Assembly: GCF_011090165.1 (NCBI RefSeq)
Contig: NZ_JAADJT010000018.1
Span: forward strand, 2,254 to 66,253
DNA from: Duganella aceris
Lineage (GTDB): Bacteria; Pseudomonadota; Gammaproteobacteria; Burkholderiales; Burkholderiaceae_D
Direction of reading: 5' to 3'
Length of the DNA: 64,000 bases
Made by a program: the position numbers and the translations under genes. The notes under the pieces were generated by a model. The model was not told where the DNA came from. It did no database searches and worked only from the letters and a program-made list of their open reading frames with translations. The stretch's first letter is position 1. Each line of letters begins with the position of its first letter. Positions 25,989 through 34,230 of this stretch are shown here, in pieces.

Positions 25989-26252
25989 CTACTCGTAATG
26001 TGACCACATGCGCAGGATGCGGACGATATGTTGTTCCGGGAATATCTCGTAGACGAGACGGTGATGTATGTTGATCCTGCGCGAGTAAGTGCCCGCCAAA
26101 TCGCCAACCAGTTTTTCAAATGGCGGCGGGCGTGCGAAAGGATCGTTCGCCAGAACGTCGAGCAGTGCCTGCGCTTGTTCTTGCAGGCCGGCCGTCGCCA
26201 GTTTCTTTGAGTCTTTCTGTGCGTGGCGCGAATATTCCAGCGTCCAGCTCAC
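25989..26252 (-). CDS. yoeB: Type II toxin YoeB (Txe/YoeB family mRNA interferase)
   Basis: The 87-residue toxin cleaves mRNA on the ribosome and is neutralised by YefM. Length and fold match YoeB. The catalytic residues known from Escherichia coli align: Glu46 in PFEKL, Arg65 in HHRLVY and the C-terminal His85-Tyr86 in SHYE, with only a two-residue shift at the end. It starts with GTG, overlapping the antitoxin stop in the sequence GTGA, the translational coupling usual for this pair. All key residues are intact, so it should be active. Confidence 0.92.
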   Translation of the reverse strand: MSWTLEYSRHAQKDSKKLATAGLQEQAQALLDVLANDPFARPPPFEKLVGDLAGTYSRRINIHHRLVYEIFPEQHIVRILRMWSHYE

Positions 26253-26491
26253 CAGCTTAATTCCTTGTCGCCGCTGCCTGGCGGCTCGGCACGTGCGGCC
26301 TGTATGGACTCACGCATTCCAGGGACGGACAACAAATACAAGGTCTCCTGGATCGCAGCCCAATCTTCTGCAGACACAAGAACGGCGTTGTTACGCTTGC
26401 CGGTGATGGTGACCGGGATGTGGCTTGCCGCTGTTTCATCGATCAGGTTATATAGTTGCGCGCGCGCGTCGCTGGCAGAGATGGTGTCCAT
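26249..26491 (-). CDS. yefM: Antitoxin YefM (Phd/YefM family)
   Basis: The 80-residue antitoxin binds YoeB and represses its own promoter. The N-terminal DNA-binding and dimerisation part (TISASDARAQLYNLIDET, then PVTITGKRNNAVLVSAEDW) is a clear YefM signature, followed by the flexible toxin-binding tail (LLSVPGMRESIQ). ATG 26491 is the normal family start; the frame is open far upstream over pyrC but that is not coding. A two-part palindromic operator lies 28 bases upstream. Confidence 0.92.
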   Translation of the reverse strand: MDTISASDARAQLYNLIDETAASHIPVTITGKRNNAVLVSAEDWAAIQETLYLLSVPGMRESIQAARAEPPGSGDKELSW

Positions 26492-26518
26492 AACGACTCC
26501 TTGGGAATAATCATTAAA

Positions 26519-26536
26519 CGTACGCTTTCGCGTACG
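26519..26536 (-). promoter_or_regulatory. Probable YefM(-YoeB) operator
   Basis: Two identical CGTACG hexamers lie 12 bp apart centre to centre, together forming the larger palindrome CGTACGC-TTTC-GCGTACG. The Escherichia coli YefM operator also has two GTAC-centred palindromes with a 12-bp spacing (recalled, TGTACA cores). Its place just upstream of yefM supports an autoregulatory site. Confidence 0.65.
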
Positions 26537-26600
26537 AGCTGTCAAGCGAGCGGCGCAAACGGGTAAAATGCCGGTATTCGACCTTTGAGAGCCCGCCGCC

Positions 26601-27653
26601 ATGTCCGACATCGAACCAACTCCCGACAGCATCACCATCGCCCGCCCCGACGACTGGCACCTGCACCTGCGCGACGGCGCGACGCTGGCCAGCGTGCTTC
26701 CGCACAGCGCGCGCCAGTTCGCCCGCGCCATCGTGATGCCGAATCTGAAGCCGCCGGTCACCACCACCGCCGCCGCCGTCGCCTACCGCGACCGCATCAT
26801 GGCCGCGCTGCCGGCTGGCATGCAGTTCGAGCCGCTGATGACGCTCTACCTGACCAACAACACGCCGCCGGACGAGATCCTGCGCGCTCAGGAAAGCGGC
26901 ATCGTGCACGCGGTCAAGCTGTACCCGGCCGGCGCCACCACCAACTCGGACGCCGGCGTCACCGACCTGTCCAACTGCTACAAGACGCTGGAGATGATGC
27001 AGGAAGTCGGCATGCCTTTCCTGGTTCACGGCGAAGTCACCGACCAGGACATCGATCTGTTCGACCGCGAAGCCGTCTTCATCGAGCGCGTGATGCGCCC
27101 GCTGCGCCGCGACTTCCCGGCGCTGAACATCGTCTTCGAACACATCACCACCAAGGACGCCGCGCAGTACGTGGCGGAAGCCGAAGGCCCGATCGCCGCG
27201 ACCATCACCGCGCATCACCTGCTCTACAACCGCAACGACATCTTCAAGGGCGGCATCCGTCCGCACTACTACTGCCTGCCGGTGCTGAAGCGCGAAGAAC
27301 ACCGCCTGGCGCTGGTCACCGCCGCCACCAGCGGCGACGAGCGCTTCTTCCTCGGCACCGACTCCGCGCCGCACGCGCAGGGCGCCAAGGAAACCGCCTG
27401 CGGCTGCGCCGGTTGCTATACCGCGCTGCACGCGATGGAGCTGTACGCCGAAGCCTTCGAACGCGCCGGCGCGCTGGACAAGCTGGAAGCCTTCGCCAGC
27501 TTCAACGGCCCGGCCTTCTACAACCTGCCGCGCAACGAGGGCACCATCACCCTCAAGCGCGAGCAATGGACGCTGCCGGCGACCCTGCCGCTCGCTGACC
27601 AGCAGGTGGTGCCGCTCAACGCCGGCGAAACCATCAACTGGAAAATGGTATAA
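26601..27653 (+). CDS. pyrC: Dihydroorotase
   Basis: PyrC cyclises carbamoyl-aspartate to dihydroorotate, the third step of de novo pyrimidine synthesis. The 350-residue length and motifs match the short homodimeric bacterial type: WHLHLRD with metal ligands His20 and His22, the carboxylated lysine near residue 106 in HAVKLYPAGATTNS, FEHITTKDAAQYV, ATITAHHLLYNRND, and GTDSAPHAQGAKE with the catalytic aspartate. It is cotranscribed with the DUF3025 gene, which starts three bases after its stop. Confidence 0.96.
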   Translation: MSDIEPTPDSITIARPDDWHLHLRDGATLASVLPHSARQFARAIVMPNLKPPVTTTAAAVAYRDRIMAALPAGMQFEPLMTLYLTNNTPPDEILRAQESGIVHAVKLYPAGATTNSDAGVTDLSNCYKTLEMMQEVGMPFLVHGEVTDQDIDLFDREAVFIERVMRPLRRDFPALNIVFEHITTKDAAQYVAEAEGPIAATITAHHLLYNRNDIFKGGIRPHYYCLPVLKREEHRLALVTAATSGDERFFLGTDSAPHAQGAKETACGCAGCYTALHAMELYAEAFERAGALDKLEAFASFNGPAFYNLPRNEGTITLKREQWTLPATLPLADQQVVPLNAGETINWKMV

Positions 27654-27656
27654 GCA

Positions 27657-28454
27657 GTGCTGCAAACGATAGACTGGTCGCGCCCGTGGTACGAGTCCGT
27701 GCGGACCGCGGCGGACCGGCTGTCGGCGGATGCGCACTTCCGCGATGAGTTCAGCAGGCAGGCCGCCGCGCTCGGCCTGCGCAATCACCAAGACCTGCCG
27801 CTGTCCTTCGTGCCACAGGAGGCGCTGCCCGAGGGCACGGCCTATGAAGCCTTCATCGGCGCCACGGGTGGCGTACCCACCCGCGACAATCTGCACGACT
27901 TCTTCAACGGCCTGGTATGGCTCAGCTTCCCGCGCATCAAGGTGCAGCTGAACGCCTTGCAGGCGGCGCAGATCGCGCTCGACGGCGTCGGCAAATCGCG
28001 CGGCCCCGCGCGTGACGGCGCCACCATCTTCGACGAGAACGCGGCGCTGCTGGTGGTGCGCGACTGCGCCGCCGGCCACGCGCTGACCGGGGCGCTGCGC
28101 GATCATCAATGGCATCAAGCCTTCATCGGCATGCGCGCCAGCTTCGGTCCCGATGCGCAGGTCTGGCTGTTCGGCCACGCGCTGATGGAAAAACTGGTCG
28201 CGCCGCGCAAGGCGATCACCGCGCACACCCGCGTGGTGGTGGCCGGCGACGACTTCTTCGCGATGGACCACGACGCGCGCCGCGCCTGGCTGGACGAGCA
28301 AGTCGCCGGCGAGCTGGCCGCGCAAGGCCTGAGCACCGCCGACTTCACGCCGATGCAGGTGCTGGGTGTGCCGGGCTGGTGGCCGGAGCAGGACGACGAT
28401 TTCTATCTCGACGCAACGGTGTTCCGCCCCAAGCGCACCGCCGCAGTAAAATAG
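27657..28454 (+). CDS. DUF3025 domain-containing protein
   Basis: The 265-residue protein matches the uncharacterised DUF3025 family, recognisable by PTRDNLHDFFNGLVWLSFPR, the following LNALQAAQIA, and FDENAALLV. Function is unknown; no membrane segments or signal peptide are seen. Translation starts with GTG three bases after the pyrC stop, and pairing with pyrC is common in related bacteria as far as I recall. The conserved His and Asp residues (DNLHDF, FDEN) suggest an enzyme, but that is speculation. Confidence 0.82.
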   Translation: MLQTIDWSRPWYESVRTAADRLSADAHFRDEFSRQAAALGLRNHQDLPLSFVPQEALPEGTAYEAFIGATGGVPTRDNLHDFFNGLVWLSFPRIKVQLNALQAAQIALDGVGKSRGPARDGATIFDENAALLVVRDCAAGHALTGALRDHQWHQAFIGMRASFGPDAQVWLFGHALMEKLVAPRKAITAHTRVVVAGDDFFAMDHDARRAWLDEQVAGELAAQGLSTADFTPMQVLGVPGWWPEQDDDFYLDATVFRPKRTAAVK

Positions 28455-28504
28455 CCACTTCGACTTCAACCAATTCGCCGCCGACGCGGCAGAAAGAGCA
28501 TGCC

Positions 28505-29500
28505 ATGACGCAGGTAATTCGCTGGGGTATTCTGGGCACCGGCAAGATCGCCAAGGCCTTCGCCGAGGCATTGCGCGACACGCCCGATGCAAAACTGGCC
28601 GCTGTTGCTTCGCGCACTGTAGATAGCGCTACCAAGTTCGGCCAGGAGTACGGCGCCGAGCGTTTCCACGGCAGCTACCAGGCGCTGGCCGACGATCCTG
28701 AAGTGGATGTGATCTATATCGGCACGCCGCACCCGATGCACCACGAGAACGCGCTGATGTGCCTCAACGGCGGCAAGGCGGTGCTGGTGGAGAAGTCGTT
28801 TACCATGAACCGCCGCCAGGCCGAGGACATCATCAACCTGGCGCGCGCGAAGAAGCTGTTCGTCATGGAGGCGATGTGGACCCGCTTCATGCCGGCCGTG
28901 GTCGAAGCCAAGCGCATCGTCGACAGCGGCGAGATCGGCGTGCCGGCCAACGTCACCGCCGATTTCGGCTTCACGTCGGACGCCGGTCCCGAGCACCGTT
29001 TGTTCGCGCCGGAGCTGGGCGGCGGCGCGCTGCTGGACCTGGGCATTTATCCGTTGTCGATGTCGTCGTTCTTCCTCGGCCCGGTGACGGCGGTGAAGGC
29101 GCAGGCCGAGATGGCGCCGACCGGCGTCGACATGCAGACCGCGTTCACGCTGTCACATGAGGGCGGCGGCGTATCGTCGTGCGCCTGCAGCCTGCGTTCG
29201 CGCACGCCGACCGAGCTGACGATTTCCGGCACCAAGGGCTTCGTGCGCCTGCACGACCGCTTCCACAACACCGAGACCATCACCGTCACGGTGGTGAACG
29301 GCGCCGCGCGCGACGAGCGCACGCTGAACCTGCCGCGCAGCGGCAACGGCTACACGCATGAGGCGCAGGAAGTCGGCCGCTGCATCCGCGCCGGCCTGAT
29401 CGAAAGCCCGGTGATGCCGCACGAGGAGACGCTGTCCATCATGGGCACGCTGGATGAGATCCGCTCGCAGATCGGCCTGCGCTACAGCGCCGACGAGTAA
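28505..29500 (+). CDS. Gfo/Idh/MocA family oxidoreductase
   Basis: The 331-residue enzyme has an N-terminal Rossmann domain (WGILGTGKIAKAF, residues 7-19) and the conserved lysine motif in VEKSFTMN, where the usual EKP is EKS. The C-terminal alpha/beta substrate domain begins near residue 130. The family includes sugar and dihydrodiol dehydrogenases; the block FVMEAMWTRFMPA is frequent in the trans-1,2-dihydrobenzene-1,2-diol / xylose dehydrogenase-like subgroup. The start at ATG 28505 was chosen for the Rossmann motif position and the AAGAG upstream. Substrate unknown. Confidence 0.85.
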   Translation: MTQVIRWGILGTGKIAKAFAEALRDTPDAKLAAVASRTVDSATKFGQEYGAERFHGSYQALADDPEVDVIYIGTPHPMHHENALMCLNGGKAVLVEKSFTMNRRQAEDIINLARAKKLFVMEAMWTRFMPAVVEAKRIVDSGEIGVPANVTADFGFTSDAGPEHRLFAPELGGGALLDLGIYPLSMSSFFLGPVTAVKAQAEMAPTGVDMQTAFTLSHEGGGVSSCACSLRSRTPTELTISGTKGFVRLHDRFHNTETITVTVVNGAARDERTLNLPRSGNGYTHEAQEVGRCIRAGLIESPVMPHEETLSIMGTLDEIRSQIGLRYSADE

Positions 29501-29569
29501 TCCGCCAAGCGCGGGTGGCCGGAACTGGGTAAAATCGTCGGATAATATTTTAACAACCGGGGATACAGC

Positions 29570-30787
29570 ATGTTCGTCGCCAACCGCGCGCCTTCTTTGA
29601 AAACCGTGTTGCTCGCCACCGGCGTCGTCCTGACGCTGGCGATGGGCGTGCGCCACGGCTTCGGCTTCTGGATGCAGCCCATCTCCAGCGCCAACGGCTG
29701 GACGCGCGAAACCTACTCGCTGGCGCAGGCGATGCAGAATCTATTGTGGGGCGCGGTCGGCCCGTTCGCCGGCATGGCGGCGGACCGCTACGGCACCATG
29801 CGCGTGGTGCTGGTCGGCGCGGTCAGCTACGCGATCGGGCTGGTGTGGATGGCGACGATGACCAATCCGACGCTGTTCGTGATCGGCTCCGGGATCTTCA
29901 TCGGCATCGGCCTGGCGTGCACCGCGTTCGGCGCGGTCAGCGGCATCATCGGCCGCGTCGCGCCGGCCGAGAAGCGGTCGTGGGCGTTCGGCATCTCCGG
30001 CGCCGCCAGCTCGTTCGGCCAGTTCATGATGATGCCGGTCGAGCAGCAGCTGATCTCGGCGGTCGGCTGGCAGCACGCCTTCTTCCTGCTGGGCGGCTTG
30101 ATCGTGCTGTTGATGGTGCCGATGTCATTCTACCTGCGCGAGCCGGCGGTCGAGCATGGGCATGGTCCGCAGCAGAGCATCCGCGAGGCGGCCGGCGAGG
30201 CGCTGGGCAACCGGTCCTTCCTGCTGCTGGTGGCCGGCTATTTCGTCTGCGGCTTCCAGGTGGTGTTCATCGGCGTGCACCTGCCGGCCTACCTCAAGGA
30301 CAAGGGCATCGCCAATCCGGGCGTCGCGGTGATGGCGCTGGCGCTGATCGGATTGTTCAATATCTTCGGCTCGTACTATGCGGGCAAGCTGGGTGGGCGC
30401 CTGCCCAAGCGTTACTTGCTGTCGTCGATCTACATCTCGCGCGCGGTGGTTATCAGCCTGTTCCTGCTGGCGCCGTTGACGCCGTTCTCGGTCTATGTGT
30501 TCGCGGCGGCGATGGGGGTGTTGTGGTTGTCGACGGTGCCGCTGACGAATGGGATCATCGCTGGCGTGTTCGGCGTCAAGCACATGTCGATGCTGGCGGG
30601 GATCGTGTTCTTTTCGCACCAGCTGGGCAGCTTCCTCGGCGTGTGGCTGGGCGGGTATCTGTATGCGAAGCAGGGTAGCTACGACATCGTCTGGGGCATC
30701 GCGATCGCGCTGGGCGTGATGGCGGCGCTGGTGAACCTGCCGATCAACGAACGCGCGCTGGTGCGCGGCGAGTTGAAGGCGGCGTGA
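29570..30787 (+). CDS. MFS transporter
   Basis: The 405-residue inner-membrane carrier has about twelve hydrophobic helices in two six-helix halves, with the loop motif GMAADRYGTMRV between helices 2 and 3 characteristic of the major facilitator superfamily. The general style (GFGFWMQPISSANGWTRETYSLA) resembles the monocarboxylate/oxalate-type carriers. The substrate cannot be read from sequence. A TAAAAT box at 29530-29535 could be its -10 element. A 39-residue membrane peptide gene overlaps its stop codon. Confidence 0.87.
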   Translation: MFVANRAPSLKTVLLATGVVLTLAMGVRHGFGFWMQPISSANGWTRETYSLAQAMQNLLWGAVGPFAGMAADRYGTMRVVLVGAVSYAIGLVWMATMTNPTLFVIGSGIFIGIGLACTAFGAVSGIIGRVAPAEKRSWAFGISGAASSFGQFMMMPVEQQLISAVGWQHAFFLLGGLIVLLMVPMSFYLREPAVEHGHGPQQSIREAAGEALGNRSFLLLVAGYFVCGFQVVFIGVHLPAYLKDKGIANPGVAVMALALIGLFNIFGSYYAGKLGGRLPKRYLLSSIYISRAVVISLFLLAPLTPFSVYVFAAAMGVLWLSTVPLTNGIIAGVFGVKHMSMLAGIVFFSHQLGSFLGVWLGGYLYAKQGSYDIVWGIAIALGVMAALVNLPINERALVRGELKAA

Positions 30788-30906
30788 TGATGAAGACCTG
30801 GCTGCTGCGAGCCGCCGGCGCCGTGGTGCTGGCGCTGGTGTTCGCGGCGTATCTGCGGCCGGACTTCCTGGTCGATCTGGCCAACCGCTTCTATATGTGT
30901 TTCTAG
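30787..30906 (+). CDS. Small single-helix membrane protein (39 residues)
   Basis: The ATG at 30787 overlaps the MFS stop in TGATG (a second in-frame ATG follows at once). The frame encodes MMKTWLLRAAGAVVLALVFA and continues to YMCF before TAG at 30904-30906. It has one hydrophobic helix of about 20 residues followed by a polar tail with Asp, Asn and Arg. Translational coupling to the transporter, and a sensible membrane-peptide composition with positive residues before the helix, support a real gene that could act as an accessory to the transporter. Function unknown. Confidence 0.6.
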   Translation: MMKTWLLRAAGAVVLALVFAAYLRPDFLVDLANRFYMCF

Positions 30907-30908
30907 CA

Positions 30909-31007
30909 CCCCGTCATTCCCGCGAAAGCGGGAATCCATGCTGAGTATGCGTGGGCATGCGGCTGTGGCTATGTTCTATGGATTCCCGCCTGCGCGGGAA
31001 TGACGGT
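30909..31007. repeat. REP-type inverted pair (REPIN-like)
   Basis: Two copies of a hairpin unit lie in opposite orientation: GTCATTCCCGCGAAAGCGGG with AATCCA following (30913-30938), and the complementary GGATTCCCGCCTGCGCGGGA with ATGACGG (30980-31006), separated by about 40 bases. Each unit contains its own short palindrome (TTCCCGC/GCGGGAA). This resembles the widespread proteobacterial REP and the neisserial dRS3 motif ATTCCC-N8-GGGAAT. It fills the gap between the 3' ends of the 39-residue gene and recG. No transposase gene is present here. Confidence 0.85.
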
Positions 31008-31008
31008 T

Positions 31009-33075
31009 TTAGACTTTGAGGAATTCTTCTCTTCCGCCGAGCCAGCGGGCGAGGTGGGCTTCGACGGTGGCGGCTTTTTCCGGGCTGTCGGCGTGCAGCA
31101 GGTCGTGGGCGACGTCGCGCGCCTGGTCGACCAGCCAGCCGTCCGTTTCCAGATCGGCGAAGCGCAACATCGCCTGGCCCGATTGGCGCGCGCCGAGGAA
31201 TTCGCCGGGGCCGCGTATCTCCAGGTCGCGGCGAGCGATTTCGAAACCGTCGGTGGTTTCGCGCATCGTCATCAGGCGCTGCTTGGCGACGCCGCCCAAC
31301 GGGCTTTGATACAGCAGCAGGCACACGCTGGCCGCCGAGCCCCGGCCCACACGGCCGCGCAGCTGGTGCAGCTGCGATAAACCGAAACGCTCCGCGTGCT
31401 CGATCACCATCAGCGATGCATTCGGCACGTCGACGCCGACCTCGATCACCGTGGTGGCAACCAGCACCTGCATCTCGTTGGCGCTGAAGGCATCCATCAC
31501 CGCTTGCTTTTCCGCCGGCTTGAGGCGGCCGTGCACCAGGCCGACGTTCAGGTCGGGCAGGGCTTCGGCCAGCAGCGCGTGGGTGTCGGTCGCGGTTTGC
31601 AGTTGCAGCGCTTCCGATTCTTCGATCAACGGGCAGACCCAGTAAATCTGCTTGCCTTCCAGCGCGGCCGCGTGCACGCGTTCGATCACTTCGTCGCGCC
31701 GGTTCTGGTCGATGGCGCGCGTGACGATCGGTGTGCGGCCTGGCGGCAGCTCGTCGATCACCGATACTTCCAGATCGGCGTAGTAGGTCATCGCCAGCGT
31801 GCGCGGGATCGGCGTGGCCGACATCATTAACTGGTGCGGCGTCGCGCCTTCATTGCCCTTGTTGCGCAAGGTGAGGCGCTGGCCGACACCGAAGCGGTGC
31901 TGCTCGTCGACGATCACCAGCCCCAGGTTGGCGAAGATCACCGCTTCCTGAATCAGCGCGTGGGTGCCGATCACCAGCCGCGCTTCGCCAGACTCGATCA
32001 TCGCGTAGGCGGCCAGCTTGTCCTTTTTCTTCAAGCTGCCGGTCAGCCACGCGACCTTGACGCCCAAGGGCTCCATCCACGCGGCGATCTTGCGGAAGTG
32101 CTGGTCGGCGAGGATTTCGGTCGGCGCCATCAGCGCGGCCTGGAAGCCGCTGTCGATCGCTTGCGCGGCCGCCAGCGCCGACACCACGGTCTTGCCGCTG
32201 CCGACGTCGCCCTGCAACAGCCGCTGCATCGGATACGGGTGGCGCAGGTCGGCGCGGATTTCGTTGAGCACGCGCTGCTGCGCGCCGGTCAGCTTGAACG
32301 GCAGCGCGGCCTGGAACTGCTCCGACAGCGCGCCCACCACCTTCAGCGCCGCCGCGCCCTTGGAGCGCCGCGCACGCTGCGCGCGCTTCAGCGACAGCTG
32401 CTGCGCCAGCAGCTCGTCGAACTTCACGCGCGTCCACGCCGGATGCGAGCGGTCGGCCAGCGCGTGTTCGTCGACCTGTTGCGGCGGGTAGTGCAGCAGC
32501 CGCACCGCCGGTTCGAAGTCGGACAGCTGCATGGACTCGCGCAGCTCGGCCGGCAAGGTGTCGGTCCAGTCGACCCGCTTCATGGCGTCGCCGATGGCGC
32601 GTCGCAGTATCGGCTGCGACAGGCCTTCGCCGGCCGGATACACCGGCGTCAATGAAGTCGGCAACGGCGCGCCTTCGTTGACCACCTTGTAGGCCGGGTG
32701 CACCATCTCGGCGCCGAAGAAGCCGTGTTTCAGTTCGCCGCGCGCGCGCACCCGCGTGCCTTCGGCCAACTGTTTGACCTGGCTGCCGTAGAAGTTCATG
32801 AAGCGCAGCTGCAAGTCGCCGGTCCCGTCGGCGATGTGCACCAGCAATTGCTTGCGTGGCTTGTAGCTGATCTCGTTCTTGATCACCACGCCCTCGACCT
32901 GCGAGGTGTCGCCGCCGTGCAGGCGCGCTTCCTCGATGGTGATGACTTGCGTCTCATCCTCGTAGCGCATCGGCAGGTGCAACACCAGGTCCATGTCCGT
33001 GTGCAGCCCGAGCTTGGCCAGCTTGGCTTCGGGACTGACGGTCTTTTTGACGGTTTTCGGCGGGGAAACGGGCAT
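31009..33075 (-). CDS. recG: ATP-dependent DNA helicase RecG
   Basis: RecG reverses stalled replication forks and branch-migrates Holliday junctions. The 688-residue protein has the N-terminal wedge/OB domain (about 60-180), helicase motif I LLQGDVGSGKTVVSA, motif II IVDEQHRFGVGQR, motif III MSATPIPRTLAMTYYADL, and the C-terminal motifs including HAERFGLSQLHQLRGRVGRG. Length is near the 693 residues of Escherichia coli RecG. ATG 33075 is preferred to the GTG at 33096; neither has a strong ribosome site. Its stop lies two bases from a REP-type repeat. It is divergent from queA. Confidence 0.96.
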   Translation of the reverse strand: MPVSPPKTVKKTVSPEAKLAKLGLHTDMDLVLHLPMRYEDETQVITIEEARLHGGDTSQVEGVVIKNEISYKPRKQLLVHIADGTGDLQLRFMNFYGSQVKQLAEGTRVRARGELKHGFFGAEMVHPAYKVVNEGAPLPTSLTPVYPAGEGLSQPILRRAIGDAMKRVDWTDTLPAELRESMQLSDFEPAVRLLHYPPQQVDEHALADRSHPAWTRVKFDELLAQQLSLKRAQRARRSKGAAALKVVGALSEQFQAALPFKLTGAQQRVLNEIRADLRHPYPMQRLLQGDVGSGKTVVSALAAAQAIDSGFQAALMAPTEILADQHFRKIAAWMEPLGVKVAWLTGSLKKKDKLAAYAMIESGEARLVIGTHALIQEAVIFANLGLVIVDEQHRFGVGQRLTLRNKGNEGATPHQLMMSATPIPRTLAMTYYADLEVSVIDELPPGRTPIVTRAIDQNRRDEVIERVHAAALEGKQIYWVCPLIEESEALQLQTATDTHALLAEALPDLNVGLVHGRLKPAEKQAVMDAFSANEMQVLVATTVIEVGVDVPNASLMVIEHAERFGLSQLHQLRGRVGRGSAASVCLLLYQSPLGGVAKQRLMTMRETTDGFEIARRDLEIRGPGEFLGARQSGQAMLRFADLETDGWLVDQARDVAHDLLHADSPEKAATVEAHLARWLGGREEFLKV

Positions 33076-33202
33076 ATTGGAGCGTTTTTCGAGCACTAGC
33101 GTAAAATAGAGGGTTGGCCGCGATTAAACGACGGCAACAACGCCGGTATTGTAAGGCTTTAGGCCCTCAACTGGGTTTTTAAACAGTATTTAGAAGTTAG
33201 CC

Positions 33203-34228
33203 ATGTATTCGCTCTCCGATTTTGATTTTAACTTGCCGCAGGAACGTATTGCGCAATTCCCGCTGCCGGACCGCAGCGCCTCCCGCCTCCTGCACCTGGA
33301 CGGCGCGACCATCATCGACCGCCAGTTCGCCGACATCGTCGGCCTGCTGCAGGCCGGCGATCTGCTGGTGATGAACGACACCCGCGTACTGAAGGCGCGC
33401 TTCTTCGGCGTCAAGGACAGCGGCGGAAAGGTCGAGGCGCTGGTCGAGCGCGTGCTGGACAGCCGCACCGTGCTGGCCCAGGTGCGCGCCTCCAAGTCGC
33501 CGGGACCGGGCGTGAAGATCCGCCTGGCCGATGCCTTCGACGTCACCGTCGGCGAGCGCGCCGGCGAGTTCTTCACGCTGCACTTCGATGCCGACGTCTT
33601 CGATCTGATCGAGGCGCACGGCCGGCTGCCGCTGCCGCCCTACATCGAGCACGATGCCGATTCGTTCGACGAGACGCGCTATCAGACGGTGTTCAACAAG
33701 GTGCCCGGCGCGGTGGCCGCGCCGACCGCCGGCCTGCATTTCGACGAGAAGCTGCTGGCGGAGCTGAAGGCCAAGGGCGTCAACTTCGCCTATGTGACGC
33801 TGCACGTCGGCGCCGGCACCTTCCAGCCGGTGCGCAACGAGGTGCTGGCCGAGCACAAGATGCACACCGAGTGGTACACCATGCCGCAGGAAACCGTGGA
33901 CGCCGTGCGCGGGACCCGCGCCGCCGGCCGCGATGTGGTGGCGGTCGGCACCACCAGCCTGCGCGCGCTGGAGTCGGCGTCGCAGAGCGGGCAGCTGGAG
34001 GCGGGCAGCGCCGATACCGCACTGTTCATCACGCCCGGCTACCGGTTCAAGACGGTGACCCGGCTGATCACCAATTTCCACCTGCCGAAGTCGACGCTGC
34101 TGATGCTGGTGTCGGCGTTCGCCGGTTTTGTAGAGATCCGCAAGGCCTACGCCCATGCGATCGCCAATGAATACCGCTTCTTCAGCTATGGCGACGCCAT
34201 GTTGCTGACGACGCAAAACAAGGAATAA
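33203..34228 (+). CDS. queA: tRNA preQ1(34) S-adenosylmethionine ribosyltransferase-isomerase
   Basis: QueA transfers the ribosyl group of S-adenosylmethionine to preQ1 at the tRNA wobble position, making epoxyqueuosine. The 341-residue protein shows the family blocks FDFNLPQERIAQFPLPDR (N-terminus), LLVMNDTRVLKARFFG, RYQTVFNKVPGAVAAPTAGLHF and TYVTLHVGAGTF-like AYVTLHVGAGTFQPVR, and ends with the NEYRFFSYGDAM block. It is the first gene of queA-tgt-yajC-secD-secF, an order common to many proteobacteria; tgt starts two bases after its stop. Confidence 0.97.
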   Translation: MYSLSDFDFNLPQERIAQFPLPDRSASRLLHLDGATIIDRQFADIVGLLQAGDLLVMNDTRVLKARFFGVKDSGGKVEALVERVLDSRTVLAQVRASKSPGPGVKIRLADAFDVTVGERAGEFFTLHFDADVFDLIEAHGRLPLPPYIEHDADSFDETRYQTVFNKVPGAVAAPTAGLHFDEKLLAELKAKGVNFAYVTLHVGAGTFQPVRNEVLAEHKMHTEWYTMPQETVDAVRGTRAAGRDVVAVGTTSLRALESASQSGQLEAGSADTALFITPGYRFKTVTRLITNFHLPKSTLLMLVSAFAGFVEIRKAYAHAIANEYRFFSYGDAMLLTTQNKE

Positions 34229-34230
34229 GC

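Noticed and set aside
27657..28454. DUF3025 gene as a continuation or fusion of pyrC
   Set aside because: pyrC ends with a normal C-terminus and TAA, and the DUF3025 gene has its own GTG start three bases later in a different frame.
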